Positions 43,243 through 52,230 of a stretch of 64,000 nucleotides of DNA are shown in pieces; positions within the stretch are counted from its first letter, which is position 1, and each line of letters opens with the position of its first letter. Origin of the DNA: an uncultured Victivallales bacterium. GTDB lineage: Bacteria; Verrucomicrobiota; Lentisphaeria; Victivallales; UBA1829. The position numbers and the translations under genes were made by a program. Under the pieces are notes generated by a model that worked only from the letters and a program-made list of their open reading frames with translations, was not told the DNA's origin and did no database searches. The stretch spans positions 124,001-188,000 of the forward strand of contig CALXSJ010000005.1 of NCBI GenBank assembly GCA_944391115.1, written 5' to 3'.

Positions 43243-43758
43243 ATGACGGACGAATTTTTTGAAATCATCGACGACGCCACAGGCCGGATCGTCGGGAAAG
43301 CCCTCCGGAGCGAGTGCCACGGGAATCCATCTCTCGTCCACCGGAGCGTGCATGTGATCGTGCTGCACCCGGACGGGAAAAGGCTTCTGCTTCAGAAACG
43401 GTCGAAAAACAAGGACATCCAGCCGGGGAAATGGGATACCGCGGTCGGAGGGCATCTCGCCTGCGGGGAAGACTATCCCGCGGCCGCAGTCCGGGAGATG
43501 GGCGAAGAGCTCGGACTTCCACCCTCCCTTTCCCTGACCTATCGCTTCGACATGAAAATCCGCAACGAAATTGAATCGGAAAATACGCGAGTCTACTCCG
43601 CTGTGACGGAAGGTCCCTTCACCATCCAGAAATCCGAACTGGATGAAGTCGCGTTTTTCACATTTGACGAGCTCCGGGAAAAAGTGACACGGAATGAAGA
43701 GACGTTCACTCCGCTCCTCCGGCAGGAGCTCAGAATCTTTTTCGGAATCCGGGAGTAA
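43243..43758 (+). CDS. Nudix hydrolase (YfcD-like)
   Basis: 171-aa Nudix protein; start at 43243 gives the family N-terminus EFFEIIDDATGRIVGKALRSECHGNP. The Nudix box is complete: GHLACGE, seven residues, then REMGEELGL. The preceding DIQPGKWDTAVGG and HRSVHVIVLHPDG match the YfcD/IDI-like group. It hydrolyses a nucleoside diphosphate derivative or related pyrophosphate; substrate unknown. Downstream of clpC and 6 bp before the permease gene. Confidence 0.9.
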   Translation: MTDEFFEIIDDATGRIVGKALRSECHGNPSLVHRSVHVIVLHPDGKRLLLQKRSKNKDIQPGKWDTAVGGHLACGEDYPAAAVREMGEELGLPPSLSLTYRFDMKIRNEIESENTRVYSAVTEGPFTIQKSELDEVAFFTFDELREKVTRNEETFTPLLRQELRIFFGIRE

Positions 43759-43764
43759 ACGGCG

Positions 43765-44949
43765 ATGACGGACAGACGGACGGAGGAATATTCCGCGGCA
43801 CGGGAAGTCTGGCGGAAGTTCCGCGGAAGCAGAACCGCCATGACGGGACTTCTTCTGATTCTCCTTCTCTGCGCGGTCGCCGTCTTCGCCCCGCTGATCG
43901 CCAACGGGAAACCGCTCCTCGTTCTGATGGACGGTTCGCTTTCCAGCCCGGCTTTCCGTGCGATGACCGCCCCGGAAAGTTCGGAGCTTTTTGTGGAAAA
44001 AACCTTCAATTATCTGATGCTGCTTCTTCCGGCCCTGCTGCTGTTGCGTCTCTTCGCGGGAAAACTGCGTGGAAAATATTTCCGCATTGCGGCGGCGCTG
44101 CTCGCCGTCCTGCTTCTGATCCCCTTCCTGACGCACGGACGGCGAATCGACAAAACACCATGGCGGGAAATCGCGGCGACAATGAAAAAGCCGGATTTCG
44201 CACTGTTCGCGCCGGTACCTTACGGCCCCTTTGAAACGGCGGCCGCCCCCTACGGGAAACCGTCGCGGGAGCACTGGTTCGGAACGGACCACGCGGGACG
44301 GGACGTGCTCTCCCGCATGATTTACGGCGCGCGCGTTTCCCTGGCGGTCGGATTTCTGGCGACCGGCATTGCCATGAGTCTCGGAACCCTCATCGGGCTT
44401 TTCGCCGGATACCGGGGGGGACGCACCGATCTTCTGGTCATGCGCCTGGTCGAAATCGTCATCTGCTTTCCGACGTTTCTTCTGCTTCTGATCCTGATGT
44501 CGATCATGCTGGACTACGGGTCAAGGCAGTCGATTCTGCTGGTGATTCTCGTCATCGGGCTGACCGGATGGACCGGGCTCTGCCGCCTTGTGCGCGGAGA
44601 GACGCTCAAGGCGCGCAAAATGGAATATATTCAAAGCTGCGAAGCCATGGGAACGCCTGTCTGGCGCATTCTGCTGTTCCATCTCCTGCCGAACGTTTCC
44701 GGGCCGATCTTCGTCTCCTTCACCTTCGAAGTCGCCGGCGCAATCCTCGCGGAGAGTTCGCTTAGCTTTCTGGGATTCGGCGTGCAGGATCCGACTTCGA
44801 GCTGGGGAGAACTTCTGCGCCAGGCATTCCCCGATCCCCTCACCTACTGGCATCTCATGCTCTGGCCGGGGCTGGCGATTTTCCTTGCGGTCTGCGCCTT
44901 CAACTTCGCAGGCGAAGGTCTGCGCAAGGCGCTTGACGCAAAATCCTGA
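43765..44949 (+). CDS. Orphan OppC/DppC-type ABC transporter permease
   Basis: 394-aa inner-membrane permease for peptides or nickel-type substrates. After an N-terminal cytoplasmic helix and TM1 (TGLLLILLLCAVAVFAPLIA) there is an insertion of about 115 residues with two extra TM helices. The canonical OppC domain follows: EHWFGTDHAGRDVLSRMIYGARVSL, further TM segments, the EAA loop QSCEAMGTPVWRILLFHLLPNV and LAESSLSFLGFGVQDPTSSWGELL. No OppB, binding protein or ATPase is adjacent, so its partners are encoded elsewhere. Six bases downstream of the Nudix gene and convergent with the EFR1-type gene. Confidence 0.88.
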   Translation: MTDRRTEEYSAAREVWRKFRGSRTAMTGLLLILLLCAVAVFAPLIANGKPLLVLMDGSLSSPAFRAMTAPESSELFVEKTFNYLMLLLPALLLLRLFAGKLRGKYFRIAAALLAVLLLIPFLTHGRRIDKTPWREIAATMKKPDFALFAPVPYGPFETAAAPYGKPSREHWFGTDHAGRDVLSRMIYGARVSLAVGFLATGIAMSLGTLIGLFAGYRGGRTDLLVMRLVEIVICFPTFLLLLILMSIMLDYGSRQSILLVILVIGLTGWTGLCRLVRGETLKARKMEYIQSCEAMGTPVWRILLFHLLPNVSGPIFVSFTFEVAGAILAESSLSFLGFGVQDPTSSWGELLRQAFPDPLTYWHLMLWPGLAIFLAVCAFNFAGEGLRKALDAKS

Positions 44950-44966
44950 GACCATCGGGAGACGGC

Positions 44967-45773
44967 TTATTCCCCGTCGTCCTTCACACGGTACAATTCG
45001 GAGGCCGAAACAAAAGGATTGTGATACCGCGTGCGGGTTGCCGTGAGATCCTTGTACTGGATCGCCTGTTTCGGACACCATTGCAGACACGCCATGCATT
45101 GCTCGCAATGATGGTGCCAGACAGGACGCTCCTTGTCGTCGAGAGAAATGTTCGCCGCCGGACAGAGCCGGGAACAGAGCCCGCAGCCGTCGCAGTTTTC
45201 GTCGGCCCGGAAATACTTGTCCGAAGTCTCCAGAGTCGCAACGGCGCGCTTCGAAACGAATTTCAGGAAGGTATCGATCGGGAAGACCCGCAGAGGACGC
45301 GTTTTCCTGCGTTTTTTCACCGCGATCACGGCAATCCGGATCGCCCGGTCCGCCTTGACGAAAAGAGCGGCCTGCTGTTTCGCGTTCGGCGGATTCGAAA
45401 GGGGGATGTAGTTGGAAGGCATGCGGATGTGAAAACTTGCGTTGAGATTGATTCCTTTTTCCGCAAGCGTATCCTCGATCATGGGGAGCGCTCCGCCCGG
45501 ATAGCCGCCCGAGGTGCAGACCGCATAAATGAATTTGCCGTTGTTCCCTTTTTCCTGCGGGACGACACGGGCAAGGAACTGTTCGATAATATGGGGAATC
45601 CCCATGCAGTAGGCGGGGAAAAAGATTCCCGTCATCTCGGATCCAAGCTCGACATCCTCCGCCCTGTCCAGCGAGGCGATGGAATGAAGTTTCGCGTCGG
45701 GAAAGGATTTCGCAAACTCCCGTGCGACATACAGGGTATTGCCCGTTCCGGAAAACCAGTAGATTTTATGCAT
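44967..45773 (-). CDS. EFR1-type flavodoxin/4Fe-4S ferredoxin protein
   Basis: 268-aa fusion; start at 45773 opens the flavodoxin fold MHKIYWFSGTGNTLYVAREFA, with the FMN loop SGTGNT. The middle has AVCTSGGYPGGALPMIED. The C-terminus has two 4Fe-4S motifs: CDGCGLCSRLCPAANI and CEQCMACLQWCPKQAI. EFR1-family proteins are electron carriers of anaerobes; the physiological partner is unknown. Transcribed 130 bp downstream of an AraC regulator on the same strand, possibly under its control. No signal peptide, so cytoplasmic. Confidence 0.88.
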   Translation of the reverse strand: MHKIYWFSGTGNTLYVAREFAKSFPDAKLHSIASLDRAEDVELGSEMTGIFFPAYCMGIPHIIEQFLARVVPQEKGNNGKFIYAVCTSGGYPGGALPMIEDTLAEKGINLNASFHIRMPSNYIPLSNPPNAKQQAALFVKADRAIRIAVIAVKKRRKTRPLRVFPIDTFLKFVSKRAVATLETSDKYFRADENCDGCGLCSRLCPAANISLDDKERPVWHHHCEQCMACLQWCPKQAIQYKDLTATRTRYHNPFVSASELYRVKDDGE

Positions 45774-45903
45774 GGCAGAAACAACGCTCCCGTTATTCAG
45801 TTGTTGGAAAAAATAATGCCCGCAGGACAATTTTTCAAGCGATGAGCGATAAAAAAACAGCGCAAGCCAGCTCTTTCCGCGCCTCCTATCCCGGATACCG
45901 CCG

Positions 45904-46803
45904 TTACGGGAGAGTGTCCGAGTTCTCAAACATGGCCGGCGACACATTCCGTTTCCGATAGGCCAGAGGGGATATTCTGAAAAAGCGCCTGAACTCCCGG
46001 GTGAAAAACGACTGGTCCTTATAGCCGCAGCAGAGCATGGTGGAGCGGATGGAACTGTCAGGATGCTGAAGGAGATACGCGGCGTATTCCAGACGGACTT
46101 TTTTCAGAAACCCCATCGGCGGCAATCCCGTATATTTCCGGAAAAGCCGGATCAGAGTGGGAATGGAGCAGCCGAATTCCTCCGCCATGGAGGCAAGCGT
46201 GTATTTCCGCTTCAAATTGCCCGTCAGACGGTGAAGAAACTGTTTGACTTCATCCTCCCCGGCGTTTTTCTCCGTCTGACGGAGCGTCAGGACCCGGTAG
46301 ATCAGTTCATAGGCAAGCGCAGACCCCTGAAAATTGTCCACCCCCTCCTCTCCGCTCTCCGACAGGAGTTTCCGGATCCGGAGAAAAAGCGGGGCGAAAA
46401 GTTCCCCACAGCGCGGAATCACCCGGAGACTCCCGTCAAGTTCCGTCAGTAACAGGTTGTAATATACGGAAACATAGGATTTCGTCATATGCCTGCCCGG
46501 CGGCACGGAAAAGGAATGGCGTGAAAGATAGGAACCGATGCAGAGATCCCCCGTGCGGACGGGAATATGCCGTCCGCCGATGTGAAACACTCCTTCGCCT
46601 CCGGTAACAAGATTGAATGAGTATCCCTGCTGATCAAATCCGCCCGCCGAAGCGCGGCTCTTCATGACGGTTTCGCCGTATACAAGAAGGCATGGAAGCT
46701 TCAGACCGGAAGATTTGAGCATGAAACGGTCCGCCCAGGAGGTCTCGGTCACCAGCTCGCTGCGGTAGAGCCGTTTTTTATAGTATAAACGATCTTCTTT
46801 CAA
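45904..46803 (-). CDS. AraC-family transcriptional regulator (TTG start)
   Basis: 299-aa protein whose best start is a TTG at 46803 (an upstream ATG is out of frame and runs into TGA); AGGA lies about ten nt before it. N-terminal sensor domain includes GYSFNLVTGGEGVFHIGGRHIPV. C-terminal HTH pair: YTLASMAEEFGCSIPTLIRLFRKYTG and SSIRSTMLCCGYKDQSFFTREFRRFFRISPLAYRKR. It is divergent from the pseudopilin and secreted-protein genes and upstream of the EFR1-type gene, so either could be its target. The ligand is unknown. Confidence 0.82.
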   Translation of the reverse strand: MKEDRLYYKKRLYRSELVTETSWADRFMLKSSGLKLPCLLVYGETVMKSRASAGGFDQQGYSFNLVTGGEGVFHIGGRHIPVRTGDLCIGSYLSRHSFSVPPGRHMTKSYVSVYYNLLLTELDGSLRVIPRCGELFAPLFLRIRKLLSESGEEGVDNFQGSALAYELIYRVLTLRQTEKNAGEDEVKQFLHRLTGNLKRKYTLASMAEEFGCSIPTLIRLFRKYTGLPPMGFLKKVRLEYAAYLLQHPDSSIRSTMLCCGYKDQSFFTREFRRFFRISPLAYRKRNVSPAMFENSDTLP

Positions 46804-46858
46804 CTCATTTTGATCCTATTATTATAAAAATATGATAATATAATCCCAAAAAATGCCA

Positions 46859-46886
46859 TTGCAAGAACCCTTTTTCCGTTTATAAT
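46859..46886 (+). promoter_or_regulatory. Predicted promoter of the pseudopilin gene
   Basis: TTGCAA (46859-46864), 16-bp spacer, perfect TATAAT (46881-46886), 78 bp before the ATG at 46965. Same -35 and spacer as the clpC promoter. Confidence 0.6.
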
Positions 46887-46964
46887 ATATCGGAAAGAAA
46901 AAGACTCCCGGACACACCGGCGGATATTTCCCCGGCTGGTGCAGGACATAAAAGGAAATATGGG

Positions 46965-47750
<786 letters not shown>

Positions 47751-47809
47751 AGAACATGAGAAGCGTCGCTTCTTTCCTATACATCCAAAAAATACAAGGA
47801 ACGGACATT

Positions 47810-48424
47810 ATGAACAGAGCAGAAAACAAAACATGGAACGGAAAATATTCCAGCAAAATCCGGATCATGCTCCTCGGAAGCGCACTGTCGTTTCCCGCCT
47901 TCCTCTCCGGGGAAGAGATCAACATTCAGGGCAATTTCACCCCCTCCCCCCATCAGAGCAGAACACCGGACGGCTGGGGACTGACCGCATCGGGAGAAAA
48001 GGAGGCGCCGACAACAGTGAAGATTCTCCCGAAAGATGAAAACGGCATTGCCGCCCTGCAGATTCAGACACATCCGCAGAGAAAACAGCTCGTCATGCTT
48101 CTCTCCTTCAAACGCGTCGAAGTGAAAGCCGGAGACGAACTGATCCTAAGCGGGGAAATCAAGGGGAACACCCCGCTCGGAGTCTCCTACTGCCGCTACA
48201 ATCAGAAGAAAGAAAACGCGGGATATGCAAAGCCGCAGAACATCCCGGCAGCGGAAAATTACCGGAATTTCTCCATCACCCTGAAAATGGAAAACACGCC
48301 CCGGCATGAAATCCGCGGCGCAAGTCTGGCCTTCATGATCTCCGGGGGAGCGAAGGAAGTATTTTTGAAAAATCTTAAACTTCAAGTCAGAAGAAGCCCG
48401 GCTCAAACGGCTTCCGCGAATTAA
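47810..48424 (+). CDS. Secreted beta-sandwich protein, paralog of the N-terminus of the next gene
   Basis: 204-aa exported protein; start at 47810 has AAGGAACGG upstream. After the signal peptide, from EEINIQGNFTPSPHQSRTPDGWGL onward, it aligns across its length with the first ~190 residues of the 1236-aa protein that follows: shared PDGWG, EKEAPT/QKEAPT, ILP(K/R)DENG, GYAKP/GYARP and LKNLKL/LKNFRL. The fold looks like a carbohydrate-binding beta-sandwich. It may be a free binding module that works with the larger enzyme; ligand unknown. Confidence 0.75.
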   Translation: MNRAENKTWNGKYSSKIRIMLLGSALSFPAFLSGEEINIQGNFTPSPHQSRTPDGWGLTASGEKEAPTTVKILPKDENGIAALQIQTHPQRKQLVMLLSFKRVEVKAGDELILSGEIKGNTPLGVSYCRYNQKKENAGYAKPQNIPAAENYRNFSITLKMENTPRHEIRGASLAFMISGGAKEVFLKNLKLQVRRSPAQTASAN

Positions 48425-48454
48425 CAGGACGCCAATCGTCCGGGAGACAGCCTC

Positions 48455-51400
48455 ATGACAAGCATATTCAGACCCGCCGCGAAATCCAATCCGCTTCTTT
48501 TGTTTTTCCTGCTCGCTCTTCCCGTGCTGCTCGGCGGGGAGGAAGTCGGCATCATGGGAAATTTCTCCTACTCCGGGAGAGTGAAAAGCAAAATGCCGGA
48601 CGGCTGGGGAGTGGCGGCATCCGGCCAGAAGGAGGCGCCGACCGAAGTGACAATCCTCCCGCGCGACGAAAACGGATATTCCACGCTCCAGCTGAGAACC
48701 CATCCGGCGGGAAAACTTGCCATGATCCTGAATTTCCGGACTGTTCCCGCCAGCGCAGGCGATGAGCTGACCCTGACCGGAGAAATCCGCGGGAACGCCG
48801 GATTCGCCGTTTCCTACTGCCGCCGCGACATCGGCAACCGGAACATCGGGTATGCCAGGCCGACTCCCGTTCCCGTCTCCGAATCCTTCCGGAGCTTTTC
48901 CCTTCCGCTCACCGTGGAAGACGCGCCGAAAGACAAAACCCGCAGGATCAGTCTGGCGCTGATGGTGGAAGGCGGCGGCAGAGAGCTCTGTCTGAAGAAC
49001 TTCCGTCTTTTCATCAAACGGAAATCGGAATCCCTGCCCGCGGGATTCCGATTTTACCGGGCGGGAAAACTCCCTGCATCGCCGAGCATGGATCTGGAAA
49101 AAGACCTGAAGAACATCTGGGCGTCCGTCCCGGAGGCGAAGGGCTTCTACCGCCTCGACAGCGGCCGCTTCGAAGACGAAGCGAGGCAGACGGCCTTCCG
49201 CATGGGGCATGACGGGAAACGCCTCTATCTTCTGACGACCTGCTCCGAACCGGAGATGGAACAGCTCGTCACGGACCCGGCGCGCTACCGGGACGGGCTG
49301 AACGCCGACGATCAGGTGGAATTCGCCGTCACACACGACCGGAAGGCCTTTCAGCGTTACTTCGTCTCGAACAGCGCAGGCGCGTGCTTCCAGCTGCGGT
49401 CCTCCCTGGACGTCAGGGCTTCGGGCTTCCGCGGAAAGGACTGCTGGCATACCTGTCTTTCCATTCCGCTGGAAGGGCTGCTGCCCGATGGGAGCAGGCC
49501 GGAACCGGGAAGGGACTTCTATTTCAACGTGGGACGCTCCCGCCATGCCGGCGGGACGGTCATCCACTCCTCCTATGCGAAAGGGTTCGGCGACCGGAAT
49601 CAATTCGCGATTCTGAGATTTCAGAAGGAAGCCGTGTTCGGGAAAAGCGGGGCGGAATCCGCATTCAATGAGGCATATTGCAGTTACCTCAAAGAGACCG
49701 TCGCAGGAATCCGCGCGGAAAATGCCGCCTCCCTGCAAAGGCTCTATGGTGAATTCGGCACGCTGAATCCGGAAAAACGCAATGCGTTTTCCGCTCTCCG
49801 GCAGAAGGCGTCCGCCGCATCCGGGCTGGAGGAGTTCCGAGCCGTCATCCGCAAAAGACAGGAACTGGACATTCAATTGAGACAGGCGCTCAGGCAAGTC
49901 CGGTTCCGGATCGACCGGGCGCAGGAGATCCGGAAATTTCATGTCAACGGCACGGCCGTTTCCGTCAGCCCCGAAGGCATGGCGAAGGCGGAACTCAAGC
50001 AGGGTCTGAACATCATTGCCGTCGAAAGCAGACCGGGAGCAGAAATCGGAATCTCCCTGGAAGGACACCCGGAAACACTCGGACGCTGGAAAACCGCCTC
50101 CATCCTTTCCGATCCGGCGAACTGGAAAAAGGAATCCTTCCACGACGGGACCTGGAAGACGGCGGAATCCGGAAAAAACGGAACATTCCGCTCCGGCGGA
50201 TTCGCCCGGCAGATCCTGCTCTGGAATCTGAACTGCCACGGTCCGCACCGCATTCTGCAGAAAACCGCCGGCTGGAAGATTTCCGGAAATTCCGTCGACG
50301 GATTCCGTTTCGCGTCGTATTCCCCCCTGCCCTTTGACCTGAAAAATTACACGATCGAGTTTTCCATGCCCGTGGAAATGAGGCTGATCCCCGCCCCGGG
50401 GAAATGGACCCGCTCACAGGCGGAAAAGCCGGACTCGAAAGTGAACCGTCCGCCGCTCCGCGTCTCGGAAAGGCCGGATCCGGAACGGAAAGGATATCAC
50501 AGGTATCTTCTGGAATTCGACGACGGCGCGGCCACTGCCACCGGAACGACATATACGTTCCTGCATTTCGAACTCGGCGGCATGAAAGCCGGAACGGAAT
50601 TCAATCTGTATTACACAAGAAAGGCGTCGGGAAACTTTGCGGAGCTCGCCCAGAAAGTTCCGTTCACCGTTCTGCCGCCCGTCAACGGACGCCGCCCAAA
50701 ACTTGTGAAAATCATCTCGGAAGCGGGGACGCTGGAGAATATGCCGGAGGAGTATTTCCGGAAAAAATTCGCCCAGCATATCAAGGCGGGCCTGAACACC
50801 TGGAAATGGGTAAGCGGAGGAAGCCGGACCGGCATTCCGCGGGATATTGCAAGCTATGTCGAAATGACCCGCGAAGCGGGAGCGGACGCAACCGCCTCCA
50901 CCTGTCTCTATCCGATCTGGGGATGCGACAACCTGACCGGCGGGGCGCTCTACAAATACATCGTCTCCACTCCCGGCGCCAGGGCGAAATTCTACAACGG
51001 CGAAGGCGAATGGGAAAAACTGAGTCCCGCGCGGGTGAAACGCTGGAAGAACATTCACAAGTTCAACCGCATGTACTGCCCGACCTTCATGCTCGGGGAA
51101 GGCAGAAGACACTTCATCGAGGCCGTCCGCCGGGATTTTCAGGATTACTGGCTCAATACGAACCCCTATACGGACGGCTTCTTCCTGAACTGGGAAAACC
51201 AGGTCTGGGATGAAATCATTCAGGACGAATACTGTTTCTGCGACCGCTGCAAGGAGGCGTTCCGGAAATTCGCCTCCCTCGGAAAGAATGTCGACCTCTC
51301 CGATTCCAACATCAGGAAAAACTACAGGAACGAATGGTTCAAATTCCGCTCCCGCCTCGACGGCCGGGTGCTGGGACTGGTGACCCGGGCGGCAAACATG

Positions 51401-52165
51401 CTCAACAAGCGTCTCTACATCTACTCCCAGACCTGGCAGGAGGATTACTGGCGCGGCACGTTCGGCAACGTCGGCATTCCGGCCCCGGGACTTCCGGGAA
51501 ACGCTCCGGCGGACAGCAAAATGCAGCAGTATCTGGACACTTCCATGAAGGCCTTCCGGGAAAATACGGGCTCAGGATTCGTCATCGGACAGCAGATGGT
51601 CGCGCAATGGGGAATGAACACTTCGAAAGGGGGATATCTGAAGGAGTATCTTTCTTCCAGCACCGGCTTCTTCAATCCGGAGTCCTTCAAGGCAAGAGTC
51701 GTCCGCTGCGTCGCCTCGCTGCACGGCGGACTCTCCTTCTGGTTCCCGTATGCGTTCGTCGGAGGCACCCATTACTACATCGGGGAGGCAACGCGTCTGA
51801 TTCACGCCTTCGAACCGCTTTTCGTCTACGGGACGCGGGACGAATCGCTGGTCCGCTCCGGAGCGATCGCCTATCCGTTCGTTCTTGTGCTCAAACGCGA
51901 CAAGGTCCCGCTCCGGAATCCGGAAACCGGAGAGTATCCGGTAAAAGGGGGACGCATCCTGCTCGGCAATGAACGCCTGGTCCTCCTGTTCAACGAAACG
52001 GGAAAACCGAAGGAGGTGGAGTTTGAAAACCTGCGTCTCGGCCGGAATTCCCTGGCCGCGGTATGGGAAAACGGCAAATATGAAAAAATCCGGAAAAAAA
52101 TGAAGCTGACGATTCCGCCGGATGATCTTGCTGCCGTCCACATCGTGGAACTACCGGAACCGTGA
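48455..52165 (+). CDS. Large secreted multi-domain glycan-active protein
   Basis: 1236-aa exported protein. Order: signal peptide (1-30); beta-sandwich shared with the preceding protein (about 30-190); a CBM9/DOMON-like domain (about 195-390, IWASVPEAKGFYRL, DQVEFAVTHDRKAFQRYF, RDFYFNVGRSRHAGG); an alpha-helical linker; further beta modules; and from about 750 a TIM-barrel-like domain with TGIPRDIASYVEMTREAGADAT, GFFLNWENQVWDE, the DEYCFCDRCKEAFRKFAS segment and MVAQWGMNTSKGGYL. The C-terminus is a small beta domain. The barrel resembles GH-type proteins of Lentisphaerae and Planctomycetes that bear an FCxxC-like pair. Substrate is unknown; host or plant glycans are likely. Confidence 0.7.
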   Translation: MTSIFRPAAKSNPLLLFFLLALPVLLGGEEVGIMGNFSYSGRVKSKMPDGWGVAASGQKEAPTEVTILPRDENGYSTLQLRTHPAGKLAMILNFRTVPASAGDELTLTGEIRGNAGFAVSYCRRDIGNRNIGYARPTPVPVSESFRSFSLPLTVEDAPKDKTRRISLALMVEGGGRELCLKNFRLFIKRKSESLPAGFRFYRAGKLPASPSMDLEKDLKNIWASVPEAKGFYRLDSGRFEDEARQTAFRMGHDGKRLYLLTTCSEPEMEQLVTDPARYRDGLNADDQVEFAVTHDRKAFQRYFVSNSAGACFQLRSSLDVRASGFRGKDCWHTCLSIPLEGLLPDGSRPEPGRDFYFNVGRSRHAGGTVIHSSYAKGFGDRNQFAILRFQKEAVFGKSGAESAFNEAYCSYLKETVAGIRAENAASLQRLYGEFGTLNPEKRNAFSALRQKASAASGLEEFRAVIRKRQELDIQLRQALRQVRFRIDRAQEIRKFHVNGTAVSVSPEGMAKAELKQGLNIIAVESRPGAEIGISLEGHPETLGRWKTASILSDPANWKKESFHDGTWKTAESGKNGTFRSGGFARQILLWNLNCHGPHRILQKTAGWKISGNSVDGFRFASYSPLPFDLKNYTIEFSMPVEMRLIPAPGKWTRSQAEKPDSKVNRPPLRVSERPDPERKGYHRYLLEFDDGAATATGTTYTFLHFELGGMKAGTEFNLYYTRKASGNFAELAQKVPFTVLPPVNGRRPKLVKIISEAGTLENMPEEYFRKKFAQHIKAGLNTWKWVSGGSRTGIPRDIASYVEMTREAGADATASTCLYPIWGCDNLTGGALYKYIVSTPGARAKFYNGEGEWEKLSPARVKRWKNIHKFNRMYCPTFMLGEGRRHFIEAVRRDFQDYWLNTNPYTDGFFLNWENQVWDEIIQDEYCFCDRCKEAFRKFASLGKNVDLSDSNIRKNYRNEWFKFRSRLDGRVLGLVTRAANMLNKRLYIYSQTWQEDYWRGTFGNVGIPAPGLPGNAPADSKMQQYLDTSMKAFRENTGSGFVIGQQMVAQWGMNTSKGGYLKEYLSSSTGFFNPESFKARVVRCVASLHGGLSFWFPYAFVGGTHYYIGEATRLIHAFEPLFVYGTRDESLVRSGAIAYPFVLVLKRDKVPLRNPETGEYPVKGGRILLGNERLVLLFNETGKPKEVEFENLRLGRNSLAAVWENGKYEKIRKKMKLTIPPDDLAAVHIVELPEP

Positions 52166-52230
52166 ATCTTCCCCGCGCTGCGGCATGAATCAGGAAAAAA
52201 GAGGAAGATCAAGAAGAAGGAGAAACGGGT

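Noticed and set aside
41622-43280. Long minus-strand frame opposite clpC
   Set aside because: It mirrors the codon structure of clpC, whose Walker and UVR motifs are unmistakable.
43765-44949. Complete oligopeptide transporter operon
   Set aside because: No OppB, OppD/F or binding protein occurs beside the OppC-type gene.
48146-50248. Long minus-strand frame (about 700 codons) opposite the secreted proteins
   Set aside because: No start context or motif, whereas the plus strand shows signal peptides, paralogous modules and correct spacing.
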